The notes: generated by a model from the sequence alone, not told the origin. Positions 14,870 to 25,492 are shown, counted from the first letter of the stretch. The stretch: 45,023 nucleotides of DNA from Bacillota bacterium (GCA_017440275.1 JAFSHN010000030.1:1-45023); one strand, 5' to 3'. Numbers and translations: made by a program.

Positions 14870-17800
14870 ATGACTAGAGCAAATTCTAGGACTAGACAAC
14901 TATTGGTAAGCTTGCTCTGCATACTGTTGGTATTTACGATGATACCTACAGTGGCTATGCCCGCTTACGCAGCCGACTTTACGGAAGTGGCTGATACCAG
15001 CACATTAGACGGCTGGAAAGATGTTTTCGGCGATCCAAATTCCAATAACATTTCGACCGAAAATGCAGGAAAGGTATGGACTGATAAGTCAGTTTTTACT
15101 GACAGTTTAACATCAGGAAATACCACAGTCAGAACAGAAGGAAACAACAGCTTGCTGGTGGCACTTTCTGCAATGGCTTCAAATACAACAGTTAAGGGTG
15201 AATCCAATGTGCCTACAGACACAATGTTGATTTTGGACGTATCCGGTTCCATGAACGACAACCAAGGCAATAACGACCAGGCAGAAAATCTGGTTGATTC
15301 AGCAAACAGCAGTATAGCTAAACTGCTTGGTATGAACCCTAATAACAGAGTTGGTGTTGTACTTTACTCCGGCGCAAGCGCAAGCCAGACAAATAATGAT
15401 GCAGCCATCGTACTGTTACCGCTGGGCAGATATACTACAGCATCAGATGGTGAATATCTGCATTATAACGTAACAGGTTGGAGCTCAACAACAGAAACTG
15501 TGTCTGTTGACACGGATACTCGCGTTGTAAATGCTAATGGTACAACAAGCAGACCTGCATCAGCTTCTAAAGAAGTAGTAGGCGCTACATATATCCAAAA
15601 GGGTCTGTATGTTGCTATGCAGCAGTTCACAGCAGCAAATAATACTACAACTGTTACTGACCCTGTACTGGGAACTATCAAAAGAACTCCGATAATCGTA
15701 CTGATGTCAGATGGTGGTCCTACATTAGCTTCCACTAATTTTACAGCTCCGGGACAGTACAATGTAGGGAATGGACAAACAAGTTCCATCAGTGATACTA
15801 CAGGATTCCTTTCTCAGTTGACAGCAGCTTATGCAAAGGCACAGGTTGAGGAAAAATACGATACAGATTGCAAATTCTATACTTTGGGATTCAGAGTTGG
15901 CAACGATAGCATTGCAATGAGTGTTATGAACCCTGCACAATCCACCAGCGGTATTAATACTTTCTGGAACAGATATAACGCTGCAAGTGTGGACGGAAGC
16001 GTTAGCCTGGGTAATGGCAGAAGCGTAACAAAAGTATCAACTACACTGGAAAAGAATTACGTTGACGGTTACTACAGCGGCGATGCGGGACTGCAGGGAG
16101 CATTCGATCAGATTATTGGTGAAATCCAGCTCCAGTCCAAATACTTCCCAACGCTGATAAGCGAAAGTGAACACCTGGGCGGTTATGTATCCTTCGTAGA
16201 CAAGATCGGCAAGTATATGAACGTTACCGATGTTAAGGGTATTATGATTCACGACTCAATGTTTACAGGCGCTGAATTCGCATCTCAGTTCAGAGCAGGC
16301 AGCGACCTCGGACAGTCTTCCAATCCACAGGAACTGGGACTTGAATTCGTAGAATCCGTAAGAACTCGTCTGGGTATTGAAACAACAGCGGAAGCTGCAG
16401 ACCTTATCAGACAGGCTTATTACTATGGACAGATAAGTTATACAAATGCTAATGAATATTCCAACTATGTAGGCTGGTATTCCGATGCTGCCGGTAATTA
16501 TTTAGGTTTCTGGTATGACGGGATTCAGACTGCAGCTCCTGCAGGTGCTACTCACATAGTAAAATCCTACGGATATCTGGGTGAAGTAGACGAAGAACAC
16601 GGCGTAACTGAATCCGACATGTTATATGTTACAGTTCGTCACAGAACTGAAATCGCTACAGGCGAAGAAACAATGACATTTGCAGTGCCTGCAGCACTGA
16701 TTCCTACAGTAACATACGAAGTTGAACTTAATGACGATGAATCATTGAAGTCCCTGGCTATGACAGGTGCTACAAGCCCTATCAGACTCATCTACGAAGT
16801 AGCTCTTGATGAAAGAATCAACGAACTTACAATTAAAGATGTGGTAGATGCAGATTACCTGGCAAAGAATACAGATGCATACGGAAATGTATACTTCTAT
16901 ACTAACCAGTACGAAAAGGACGGTACTCTTGGATACGGCAAGGTAAATACATATTCATACTTCAATCCTTCAAAGCAGAATGAATTGTATTACTATACAG
17001 AAGATGAAACTGTATATGCGGACAATCAGGGAACTGTATACACAAGCAGCTCAACTCCAACAGGAACAAAGTATCGTGCAGTCACAGTTTACGAAAAGAA
17101 CGGAAGCACGTTGAACAAAACAACTGATTATATTCAGATTGGCAGCGATGTTATCGGAACTGCAGTTTACAGAGACGGCTCATATAAGATTCCGGCAGGT
17201 ACAGTTCATACAAATCTGACAAGATTTGTTGACGCAAAAACCAATAACGAAACTGGAACTCTTGTTAACGTAGCTGTTCCTTTCGTAGACACTCACAATC
17301 ACAGCTTAAATGATGCAGGTTACAATTATATTATCGGTTCCACCCTTGGAAACAACGGAAGAATCACAGTAACACCTGTAACCGCTATCGCAATCAGCAA
17401 AGATGTGGCTGTTGAAAACACATCAACAGATGCACCTGAATCCTTCGAATTCGTAATTCAGGGAACTCAGGCAGATGCAAGCAGAACTTATGACGTGATT
17501 ATTGAAGCTGCTGACGGCTCACAGAGAACCGGCACAGTAAGCTTCGATGCAAACTATAAAGCTGCTGTAGAATTAAAAGACGGTGAAACAATCTATATCA
17601 CAGGTCTTGCAGCAGGCAACAAATACACAATTACAGAAACTCAGACAAGATACTATACATTAACAACCGCTAACGACGTGGAACTGACCACAGTGAATGC
17701 ATCAATTGTTAAGGCGGACTTTGTCAACACAGCAAGAGGCGAAGGTTCACTGACATTGACTAAGGACGTAACACACGATCTGGGTCAGGATCCTGCAGCA

Positions 17801-20800
17801 CTGGCAAACAAGACATTTACAATGAATGTTGACCTTGACGGTGTTGGAACAGCAAATGAAACTTTTGATGTAATCGACAGTTTAGGTCAGGTTACAAAAG
17901 TAACCACAGATGCGGACGGTAAATTCTCAGTAAATCTTAAGGATATGCAGCAGATGAGAATTACAGGACTGCCTGAAGGCGCAGTTGCCAAGGTTGTGGA
18001 AGCAAATCCTGGAGCAGGCTTTACTGTAACTTATGTAGAAAACGGTACTATAGATGACGGTACTGTAACTATCACAAATAATGCTATCCAGTCCGTAATC
18101 ATCGCAAATGATTACACTCCTGAAAAGGTATATCCTGTTAACCTTGAATTGGATGCAAAGAAAATCTACACCGGATTTACAGGCGATTGGAACGGCAAGT
18201 CATTCCAGTTCGAACTTCAGAAGAGAGAAAACGGTGTATGGAAGACATTTGCAACTCAGACTGTAACCGAAGCTACAGCTGACTATACTGTAAGCTTTGA
18301 TGCAGCAATGCAGGCTGAATCATACACAACTCCGGGCACATATGAGTATCAGATTATAGAAACTCACGGCGGAAGCGTTATTGATGGTATCACATACGAT
18401 GCTACAATCCACACATTCGGCGTTGTTGTAACCGATGATGATATGGACGGAAAACTGGAAATCAAGGACGTTATCTCTTTCCATACAGGTAACAGTTTTG
18501 GAAAGAATCAGGTGGGAAATTATCAGATTTCTGTAGACTTCAATAACGTATATAACGCAACTGGAACAAGTGCATATATCGACGTTGTAAAAGATGTACA
18601 GGATTTAGTAAACAGCCCTCTTGATTCCAAAGCGGGATTCCAGTTTGGTCTTTATGACGGAAATAAGTTAGTTGCATCTTCTGACCTGACAGATACTGTC
18701 GGCGAAGCAAGACTGACAATCAATTACACAAAGGATGATGTAGGTAAGCATACTTACACATTAAAGGAAATCGTTCCTGCAAATCCAATTGCAGGTATGA
18801 CATATACAACTGCTGAATATACAGTAGTTATCGATGTTGTAGATAACGGAGACGGAACTACATCTGCATCGGTAGAGAGCATCAAAGATGCATCCGGCAA
18901 TGATGTAACAGGTGCTCCTGTATTTACAAACGTATATGATCCTGATGATGTATCCATCAATCTGGAAAACAGAGTTGAAAAAATCCTCGAAGGAAGATCT
19001 ATTAAGGCCGGCGAATTCAAGTTTGCCATCAAAAATATTGAAACAAATGTTGTAATTGAAGGTACAAACAATGCTGCCGGTTTCGTAGAATTCGAAGGTG
19101 GAAACAAGCTTACATTTGATAAAGTAGGTACTTATCGTTACGATATATACGAAGTATCCACTGATGGCAAGGGTGTAACAACTGACAAGACTGTATACAA
19201 TGTCATTGTTACTGTAACAGACGGCGGCAACGGTAAGTTAGACGTAGACTACATCGTTACCAACCTGGTATCAGACGAACACATTACATTCCGCAATGTT
19301 TACGATGCTGCAGATGCAAAATGGTCCATCGGCGGCACAAAGACATTAGAAGGAAAGAATATGATAGCAAACGAATTCCAGTTCAAGATGGCAGAAGCTG
19401 ACGAAAACGGAAATGTTATCACAGGCGGCAAGTCCTGGACAGTAGGAAACGAAGCTAACGGAACATTCGCATTCCCTCAGATTACATTTGATAAAGCAGG
19501 CGACTACTATTACTTAATCACAGAACTTGATGATAACTTTGATTACATCACTCACGATACAGCACAGTATCTGGTTAAGGTAACAGTAACAGACGACCTG
19601 GAAGGTACACTGACAGCTACTCACATTATCACCAAGGACGGCAGCACAGTAGGCACAGTAACCTTTAATAATAAATATATCCCTAGTCCTGCAACTGCAG
19701 TCATCTCCGGTATGAAGTATCTGGAGAACAAGACTTTAGCAGCCGGAGCATACGAATTTGAACTTTACAAGTCCGATGCAAACTGGAGCAAAGGTGAAAA
19801 GGTTGCACAGCAGGCAGCAGTTAAAAACGATGCACAAGGAAACTTCTCCTTCGATCAATTGACATTTGACAAGGCAGGCAGCTACTACTACCTGATTAAC
19901 GAAGTAATTCCTCAGGATGCAGTAAATAACGTAAAAGACGGTATCACTTACGATGCAACAGTATATCGCATCAGAATCGATGTGACAGATAATCTGCAAG
20001 GACAGCTTAATGCAGCAGTTAATATCTTTGACAACCAGGACATTCCTAGTGCAGTAATGTTCACAAACGTTTACAATACAACTGCAGCAGAAGTTGATCT
20101 TACATTCACAAAGACTCTCACAGGCCGTGACATGCAGGCCGGAGAATTCACATACCACCTGGTAGTTGACGGCGGTCAGGATGACGGTGAACTGGTAGCA
20201 GAAATCACAAATACTGCAGCAAATGCAGGTGCAGCGGCTACTATGGTTATCGAAAACCTCAAGTTCAGCGAAGCGGGAACTTACAACTACAGACTGGTAG
20301 AAGTAATTCCGGTAGAAGCGGTAAACGGATTCTTAAACGGTGTTCAGTACGATAACACTGAATACAGCATCAAAGTTGTTGTTACTGACAACGGCAGCGG
20401 TGCGATGGAAGCTGTAACAACTGTTGATGGTACAGCATTATCATCAGCAGCAATTGAGTTCAAAAACGTTTACACAACTAAAAATACTCAAGTTTCTCTG
20501 GGTGGAGTTACAAAGGCTCTGATAGGTCGTGATATGCAGGCCGGCGAACCAAGCTTCAAGTTTACTCTCACTGACAATGTAACAAACGTTGTAACAAATG
20601 GTGAAACCAAGACTTTAGGCACAAGCGGCAATGCAGTTGCAGTAGTATTTGATAATATTACTTATACTGAAGCAGGAACTTATTCCTACACATTAGCTGA
20701 AGTTGCAGGCTCAAAGGGCGGCGTAACTTACAGCACAGATAAGTATCTGGTAACAGTAGTTGTAACAGATGACGGAGCCGGTAACCTGGTAGCATCAGCT

Positions 20801-23800
20801 CCAACATTCCAGAAACTGGACGCTCAAGGAAATCCTGTAGGAAGCACAACAGCTTCTGCACAGTACACAAACGAATATACTGCTGACGATGTAAGTGTTG
20901 ACCTCAAGGGCACAAAAGCTCTTACAGGCAAGACTTTGGCAGAAAAGATGTTCAGTTTCGTACTCAAGGATAATGGCGGTAATGAAGTAGAAACTGTACA
21001 GAACGGTACAGTAACAGGCGGCAAGGTTGGTGACTTCGCATTCGGAGCACTCACATTCGATACTCCTGGAACTTACACATATACTGTAAATGAAGTATTA
21101 CCTGCCGGCGTAGATGCAAGCACACCTGCTAAGGAAGGTATCACTTACGATACATCCATCATCGACATCACAATCGTAGTAACTGACAACTTTAACGGTG
21201 AGCTGGAAGCTAAGGTTACTTATGCAGAAAATGAACTTAATGTAGGCGGAATCGCATTCACAAATGATTACGATGCTGAACCGGTAAGTGTACAGATTAA
21301 AGCACATAAGACTCTCAATCAGGGTACTTTAAAGGCAGGACAGTTCACATTTGAACTCTACGAAGGCAATAAGCTTATCGGAACTGCTAAGAACGATGCG
21401 AACGGTAACGTAGTATTCGGTGAAATTGAATACACTGCAATCGGACAGCACACTTACACAGTTAAGGAAAAGGTTGGAAGTGATTTAACAATCAATTACG
21501 ACCTTGATGTTGAAACAGTAGTTGTTGAAGTTACTGACAACGGTAAGGGACAGCTTGAAGCAACAGTTAATGGTAAAGCTCCTGCAAATCAGGAACCTGT
21601 ACAGTTTGTAAATACTGACCCTACAGATGAAAGAGTTACAGTAGACTTCGTTAAGAAGATTCTGACAGGCCGCGACCTGGCAGCAGGCGAATTCAGATTT
21701 GATCTGGAATTTGTAAGCGGACCAACCGGAGTAGCTCCAAAGACTTCCTGGAATCAGATTGGTACTAATGCAGCAGTGGCAGATGGTGAAGTTGCAGCAG
21801 TAACATTCCCTCACCAGTTAGTATTCGATGTGGAAGGAACTTACGTATTTAATCTGGTTGAAGTGAATAAAGGTCAGACAATAAACAATACTAAGTACGA
21901 CGATTCAACTTACAGAATAACAATTACAGTAATGGATACCGGAACTGCACTTGCAGCAGCTTATAGGGTTGAAGAAATCGTAAGCGGTGCACCTGTAGCA
22001 GTTACAGGTAATATAGCAACATTTGAAAACGTTTATACTCCAAATCCTGTAGAAGGTGATTTCGCAATTAACGTGACAAAGAAGCTGACAGGACGCGATA
22101 TGGATGCAAACGAATTCGTATTCAACTTAGTTGGATCCGGAATCGACATTCAGGGTAAGAACGTAGCCGGTGAAGACGGCAAGTCCGTAAAGGTACAGTT
22201 CCCTAACATCAAGTACGATAAGAAGGGTACTTACACATACACATTAACAGAAGTTAAGAATAATATTTCCGGTGTTACATACGATGGTGATTCCTACGAA
22301 GTAACAATCGTAGTAACAGATGACGGCAAGGGTAACCTGACAGTTGCAGAACCTGTATTCAAGCTCAACGGAGCCGGTGCTGACTTAGACACTGCAGCCT
22401 TTGAAAATACTTACAAGGCAGCTCCTGTAACAGCAGATCTGACAGCAACAAAGAATTTATCCTTTAAGAATTTAGCAGCTGATATGTTCCAGTTCGAACT
22501 TAAGCTGGTAAGTGCACCTGCTGAAGCAAATATGACTCCTGGTGTAGTGCAGACAGTTAAGAACGGAGCAAATGGTACAGCAGCAGATATCACATTCGAT
22601 ACACTGACATTCTCTGTAGCCGGAACATACAAATACACAGTATCTGAAGTTAACGGCGGAAGCAGAATCGAAGGTATCACATACGATGATACAGTTTACG
22701 AAGTAGTAATTGAAGTAACTGACCCTGGTGATGGACAGTTAGTAAAGAAAGTAACAGTTGACGGCAGCGAAACTAAGGCTATGACCTTCGCAAACGTTTA
22801 CACTGCAGACCCTGTAAAAGTTGCCCTCAAGGCTCAGAAAACTCTGACAGGCGGCAACCTTACAGCCGGACAGTTCTCCTTCGAACTTTACAAGGAAGGC
22901 GCATTAACTGCAGCTCAGACTAAGACTAATGCAGCGAATGGTCTTGTAGCATTCGATGAAATCGAATTTGACAGAGTAGGTCAGTACGTATACATCATCA
23001 AGGAAGTTGCAGGCAACGATCCTACAATCAATTACAACACCGCAGAACACAGAGTAGTAATCGATGTGACTGACAATGGTAAAGGCGAATTGGTTGCAAC
23101 AATCGGAGGTGTGGATGCAGCAACTGCTGATCCTATCGCAATCGAAAATGTTGACCCTACTGATGCAGTGGTAACAGTAGACTTTATAACAAAGGTTCTC
23201 AAGGGCAGAGCAATGAGAGCGGGCGAATTCGAATTTGAACTGAAGCTCATTGATAAGCCAAATAATGCAGAAACAAAGCAGGATTGGAACCAAACAGGTA
23301 TAAATGCAGCGGCAGCTGATGGTGTAAAAGTTGTTGTAGGCTTCAATAATCTGGTATTTGATGTTGAAGGTGAATATGTATTCGAAGTTACTGAAAAGTC
23401 CGGTAATTTAGGCGGCGTAACATACGACGATACTAAGTACAAAGTCTACATTACAGTAACAGACAATGGTACAGCTCTCAGTGCAGCAGTTGAAATAGCA
23501 GAAGTTGCAGGCGGCAGAGAAGTTGATGCAGAAGAAGTTGCATTTGAAAACACTTATAAGGCAGCTCCTTACACAGTAGATTTCTTAACAGCACTTAAGA
23601 AAGAACTGACAGGCCGTGAATTAGCAGAAGGTGAATTCACATTCAAGCTCGAAAATGTTCTCCGTCCTGATTCAATCGGAGATAATGACATCAAGATGGA
23701 ATGGCTCTGGAATCAGACAATCGCTAACAAAGCAGACGATGCATACGGTACCGCTGTAGACGGAATTGCTTACATCGACTTTGAAGCGGTAACATTACCT

Positions 23801-24499
23801 GCAGCAGGTGATTATATCTTCGAAGTATCCGAAGTAAACAACGGCAGAGGCGGCGTTGACTACTCTGAAGACATCTTTGTTTATAAGTTTACAGTTGTAG
23901 ATCCCGGTAACGGTCAGTTGGAAATTGGCGGCGGAGTAACTTGTGAACTGAAGAATGGTACTTATGTAGACCAGACATTCAAGAACACTTACGAAGCAGC
24001 AGAAGTTAAGTACACTATGGAAGGTACAAAGACATTCTTCAAGGGTAAGCTCAATTCCGGAATGTTCAGTTTCGACCTCTATGCAGCAACTGTAGTGAAC
24101 GGTGAATGGGTTCGCGGAGACCTTCTTGAAACAGTTAAGAACGGTGCTTCCGGCGACTTCTCCTTCGCAGAACAGACATACACTGCAACAGGTACACACT
24201 ACTTCATGGTAGTTGAAAATGCTGAAGACTCCATCGACGGAGTGATTTACGACAATACAGTATATCTGGTAAAGGTTGAAATTACAGATGACGGTGAAGG
24301 TCAGCTGGTAGCAACAGAAACTATCCAGAAGGAAGCTACAAAGGCAGTTGTCGAAGAAATCGTATTTAATAACACATATGTTCCTAAGACAGGCGATGAC
24401 AAGAACTTAGGATTATGGACAGCAATGCTGGCACTTTGTGCATCCGGATTCACAGGATTAACATTCCTGAAGAAGAAGGAAGATGAAGAAGAAGCATAA
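14870..24499 (+). CDS. Giant cell-wall-anchored surface protein: VWA domain, 16 Spy0128/FctA-like domains, VPKTG sorting signal
   Basis: Secreted protein of 3209 residues. A signal peptide (about residues 1-34, ending MPAYA) precedes a VWA domain, with MIDAS residues D123-S125-S127 in LDVSGSM and D281 in MSDGG. A linker region (about 430-850) and two CnaB-like domains (about 860-1085) follow. Then come sixteen domains of about 115-145 residues (about 1091-3170) of the streptococcal pilin isopeptide (Spy0128/FctA) type. Each has a Lys near its start (KxLTGR), a Glu in the YxxxEV strand and an Asn in the closing FxNxY, the triad that forms an intramolecular isopeptide bond. The C-terminus has VPKTG (3171-3175), a hydrophobic helix and KKKEDEEEA, a sortase signal. 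GAGGAGGGG lies upstream of the ATG. Role as adhesin is inferred; no sortase or pilin partner is nearby. Confidence 0.95.
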   Translation: MTRANSRTRQLLVSLLCILLVFTMIPTVAMPAYAADFTEVADTSTLDGWKDVFGDPNSNNISTENAGKVWTDKSVFTDSLTSGNTTVRTEGNNSLLVALSAMASNTTVKGESNVPTDTMLILDVSGSMNDNQGNNDQAENLVDSANSSIAKLLGMNPNNRVGVVLYSGASASQTNNDAAIVLLPLGRYTTASDGEYLHYNVTGWSSTTETVSVDTDTRVVNANGTTSRPASASKEVVGATYIQKGLYVAMQQFTAANNTTTVTDPVLGTIKRTPIIVLMSDGGPTLASTNFTAPGQYNVGNGQTSSISDTTGFLSQLTAAYAKAQVEEKYDTDCKFYTLGFRVGNDSIAMSVMNPAQSTSGINTFWNRYNAASVDGSVSLGNGRSVTKVSTTLEKNYVDGYYSGDAGLQGAFDQIIGEIQLQSKYFPTLISESEHLGGYVSFVDKIGKYMNVTDVKGIMIHDSMFTGAEFASQFRAGSDLGQSSNPQELGLEFVESVRTRLGIETTAEAADLIRQAYYYGQISYTNANEYSNYVGWYSDAAGNYLGFWYDGIQTAAPAGATHIVKSYGYLGEVDEEHGVTESDMLYVTVRHRTEIATGEETMTFAVPAALIPTVTYEVELNDDESLKSLAMTGATSPIRLIYEVALDERINELTIKDVVDADYLAKNTDAYGNVYFYTNQYEKDGTLGYGKVNTYSYFNPSKQNELYYYTEDETVYADNQGTVYTSSSTPTGTKYRAVTVYEKNGSTLNKTTDYIQIGSDVIGTAVYRDGSYKIPAGTVHTNLTRFVDAKTNNETGTLVNVAVPFVDTHNHSLNDAGYNYIIGSTLGNNGRITVTPVTAIAISKDVAVENTSTDAPESFEFVIQGTQADASRTYDVIIEAADGSQRTGTVSFDANYKAAVELKDGETIYITGLAAGNKYTITETQTRYYTLTTANDVELTTVNASIVKADFVNTARGEGSLTLTKDVTHDLGQDPAALANKTFTMNVDLDGVGTANETFDVIDSLGQVTKVTTDADGKFSVNLKDMQQMRITGLPEGAVAKVVEANPGAGFTVTYVENGTIDDGTVTITNNAIQSVIIANDYTPEKVYPVNLELDAKKIYTGFTGDWNGKSFQFELQKRENGVWKTFATQTVTEATADYTVSFDAAMQAESYTTPGTYEYQIIETHGGSVIDGITYDATIHTFGVVVTDDDMDGKLEIKDVISFHTGNSFGKNQVGNYQISVDFNNVYNATGTSAYIDVVKDVQDLVNSPLDSKAGFQFGLYDGNKLVASSDLTDTVGEARLTINYTKDDVGKHTYTLKEIVPANPIAGMTYTTAEYTVVIDVVDNGDGTTSASVESIKDASGNDVTGAPVFTNVYDPDDVSINLENRVEKILEGRSIKAGEFKFAIKNIETNVVIEGTNNAAGFVEFEGGNKLTFDKVGTYRYDIYEVSTDGKGVTTDKTVYNVIVTVTDGGNGKLDVDYIVTNLVSDEHITFRNVYDAADAKWSIGGTKTLEGKNMIANEFQFKMAEADENGNVITGGKSWTVGNEANGTFAFPQITFDKAGDYYYLITELDDNFDYITHDTAQYLVKVTVTDDLEGTLTATHIITKDGSTVGTVTFNNKYIPSPATAVISGMKYLENKTLAAGAYEFELYKSDANWSKGEKVAQQAAVKNDAQGNFSFDQLTFDKAGSYYYLINEVIPQDAVNNVKDGITYDATVYRIRIDVTDNLQGQLNAAVNIFDNQDIPSAVMFTNVYNTTAAEVDLTFTKTLTGRDMQAGEFTYHLVVDGGQDDGELVAEITNTAANAGAAATMVIENLKFSEAGTYNYRLVEVIPVEAVNGFLNGVQYDNTEYSIKVVVTDNGSGAMEAVTTVDGTALSSAAIEFKNVYTTKNTQVSLGGVTKALIGRDMQAGEPSFKFTLTDNVTNVVTNGETKTLGTSGNAVAVVFDNITYTEAGTYSYTLAEVAGSKGGVTYSTDKYLVTVVVTDDGAGNLVASAPTFQKLDAQGNPVGSTTASAQYTNEYTADDVSVDLKGTKALTGKTLAEKMFSFVLKDNGGNEVETVQNGTVTGGKVGDFAFGALTFDTPGTYTYTVNEVLPAGVDASTPAKEGITYDTSIIDITIVVTDNFNGELEAKVTYAENELNVGGIAFTNDYDAEPVSVQIKAHKTLNQGTLKAGQFTFELYEGNKLIGTAKNDANGNVVFGEIEYTAIGQHTYTVKEKVGSDLTINYDLDVETVVVEVTDNGKGQLEATVNGKAPANQEPVQFVNTDPTDERVTVDFVKKILTGRDLAAGEFRFDLEFVSGPTGVAPKTSWNQIGTNAAVADGEVAAVTFPHQLVFDVEGTYVFNLVEVNKGQTINNTKYDDSTYRITITVMDTGTALAAAYRVEEIVSGAPVAVTGNIATFENVYTPNPVEGDFAINVTKKLTGRDMDANEFVFNLVGSGIDIQGKNVAGEDGKSVKVQFPNIKYDKKGTYTYTLTEVKNNISGVTYDGDSYEVTIVVTDDGKGNLTVAEPVFKLNGAGADLDTAAFENTYKAAPVTADLTATKNLSFKNLAADMFQFELKLVSAPAEANMTPGVVQTVKNGANGTAADITFDTLTFSVAGTYKYTVSEVNGGSRIEGITYDDTVYEVVIEVTDPGDGQLVKKVTVDGSETKAMTFANVYTADPVKVALKAQKTLTGGNLTAGQFSFELYKEGALTAAQTKTNAANGLVAFDEIEFDRVGQYVYIIKEVAGNDPTINYNTAEHRVVIDVTDNGKGELVATIGGVDAATADPIAIENVDPTDAVVTVDFITKVLKGRAMRAGEFEFELKLIDKPNNAETKQDWNQTGINAAAADGVKVVVGFNNLVFDVEGEYVFEVTEKSGNLGGVTYDDTKYKVYITVTDNGTALSAAVEIAEVAGGREVDAEEVAFENTYKAAPYTVDFLTALKKELTGRELAEGEFTFKLENVLRPDSIGDNDIKMEWLWNQTIANKADDAYGTAVDGIAYIDFEAVTLPAAGDYIFEVSEVNNGRGGVDYSEDIFVYKFTVVDPGNGQLEIGGGVTCELKNGTYVDQTFKNTYEAAEVKYTMEGTKTFFKGKLNSGMFSFDLYAATVVNGEWVRGDLLETVKNGASGDFSFAEQTYTATGTHYFMVVENAEDSIDGVIYDNTVYLVKVEITDDGEGQLVATETIQKEATKAVVEEIVFNNTYVPKTGDDKNLGLWTAMLALCASGFTGLTFLKKKEDEEEA

Positions 24500-24532
24500 T
24501 ACTTCAAAAATAAAAACTAAACCCCTCTAATT

Positions 24533-24566
24533 AAAATCCCTCGGAGCTTCGGTTCTGAGGGATTTT
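24533..24566 (+). terminator. Intrinsic terminator after the giant surface protein gene
   Basis: Stem AAAATCCCTCGGAGC / GTTCTGAGGGATTTT closed by a TTCG tetraloop, with only a short T tract inside and after the stem. It starts 33 bases after the stop. Confidence 0.87.
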
Positions 24567-24610
24567 ATATTGCAGTTATGGGCAGACTATCTGCAGGGAG
24601 GTGGTGGCTT

Positions 24611-25492
24611 ATGTGTACATCAGTGGTTTACAAAAATTTTTTTGGAAGAAATCTGGATTATCACCACAGTTTCAATGAAAAAGTGGCCGTAGTACCGAGA
24701 AATTTTCATTTTAAGTTTAAGTGCAGAGGGCCTTTGAAAGAGCATTTTGCAATCGTAGGGATGGCTACGGTTATTGACGAAATACCCCTGTTTTTTGACG
24801 GAATCAACGAAAAGGGACTTGGTATGGCAGGACTCAATTTTGTAGGTAATGCAGCCTATTTTGAGCCACGGAATAGCAAGGATAATATAACTCCGTTTGA
24901 ATTTATACCATGGATGCTGGGCCAATGCAGCAGCGTAGATGAGGCAAGAGAACTTCTTGGAAATTTAAATCTGGTTAATATTCCATTTAGTGAACAGATT
25001 CCGCTGGCGCAGCTTCATTGGATAATTGCCGATGAGAAGGAGGCTGTGATTGTAGAATCGGTGGCAAGTGGCCTGAAAGTTTATGATAATCCGGTAGGAG
25101 TATTGACCAACAACCCGGATTTTGAATCGCAAATGTTTTATTTGAAACATTCCAAAGGAATGTCGGCAAGTCTTTCTTCAAGAGCACGGTTTGCTAGGGC
25201 AGTCCATATAAAAAGAAATTCCCTCTCTGATGGAGAGGGAGACTTAAGTCAGTATTTTCATATTCTGGCAGGAGTTGAACAACAGAGAGGTTGCAAGAGT
25301 CCTGATACAGATGAGGACCAGATAACTATATATTCATCCTGCTGTGATTTGAAAAAGGGCATATATTACTACAGGACTTATGATAACAGTCAAATTACTG
25401 CAATTGATATGCACAAGGCTGATTTAGATACAGACCGGCTTACAGTTGTGCCATTAAGGTATGAGCAAAATCTTCTGCATGAGCAGCTTTAG
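24611..25492 (+). CDS. Choloylglycine hydrolase family enzyme (bile salt hydrolase-like)
   Basis: N-terminal-nucleophile hydrolase of 293 residues that cleaves amide bonds, classically of conjugated bile salts. The ATG at 24611 is set by the chemistry: Met is followed by Cys2 (MCTS), the nucleophile exposed on Met removal, and GGGAGGTGG lies upstream. Other family residues are FGRNLD (Arg/Asp), GMAGLNFVGNAAY, LTNNPDF (Asn), SRARFARA (Arg) and the C-terminal IYSSCCDLKKGIYYYRTYD. These resemble bile salt hydrolases more than penicillin V acylases. The protein is about 25-30 residues shorter than typical members; the gap lies between NPDF and SRARF, where the tetramer assembly loop normally sits. 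No signal peptide. Its 3' end overlaps the convergent flavodoxin gene by 53 bases. Substrate not proven. Confidence 0.9.
   Translation: MCTSVVYKNFFGRNLDYHHSFNEKVAVVPRNFHFKFKCRGPLKEHFAIVGMATVIDEIPLFFDGINEKGLGMAGLNFVGNAAYFEPRNSKDNITPFEFIPWMLGQCSSVDEARELLGNLNLVNIPFSEQIPLAQLHWIIADEKEAVIVESVASGLKVYDNPVGVLTNNPDFESQMFYLKHSKGMSASLSSRARFARAVHIKRNSLSDGEGDLSQYFHILAGVEQQRGCKSPDTDEDQITIYSSCCDLKKGIYYYRTYDNSQITAIDMHKADLDTDRLTVVPLRYEQNLLHEQL

Noticed and set aside
15000..24500. Many minus-strand frames of 60-140 codons under the giant surface protein gene
   Set aside because: They are shadows caused by the biased codon use of the plus-strand gene; they have no promoters, ribosome binding sites or family similarity.
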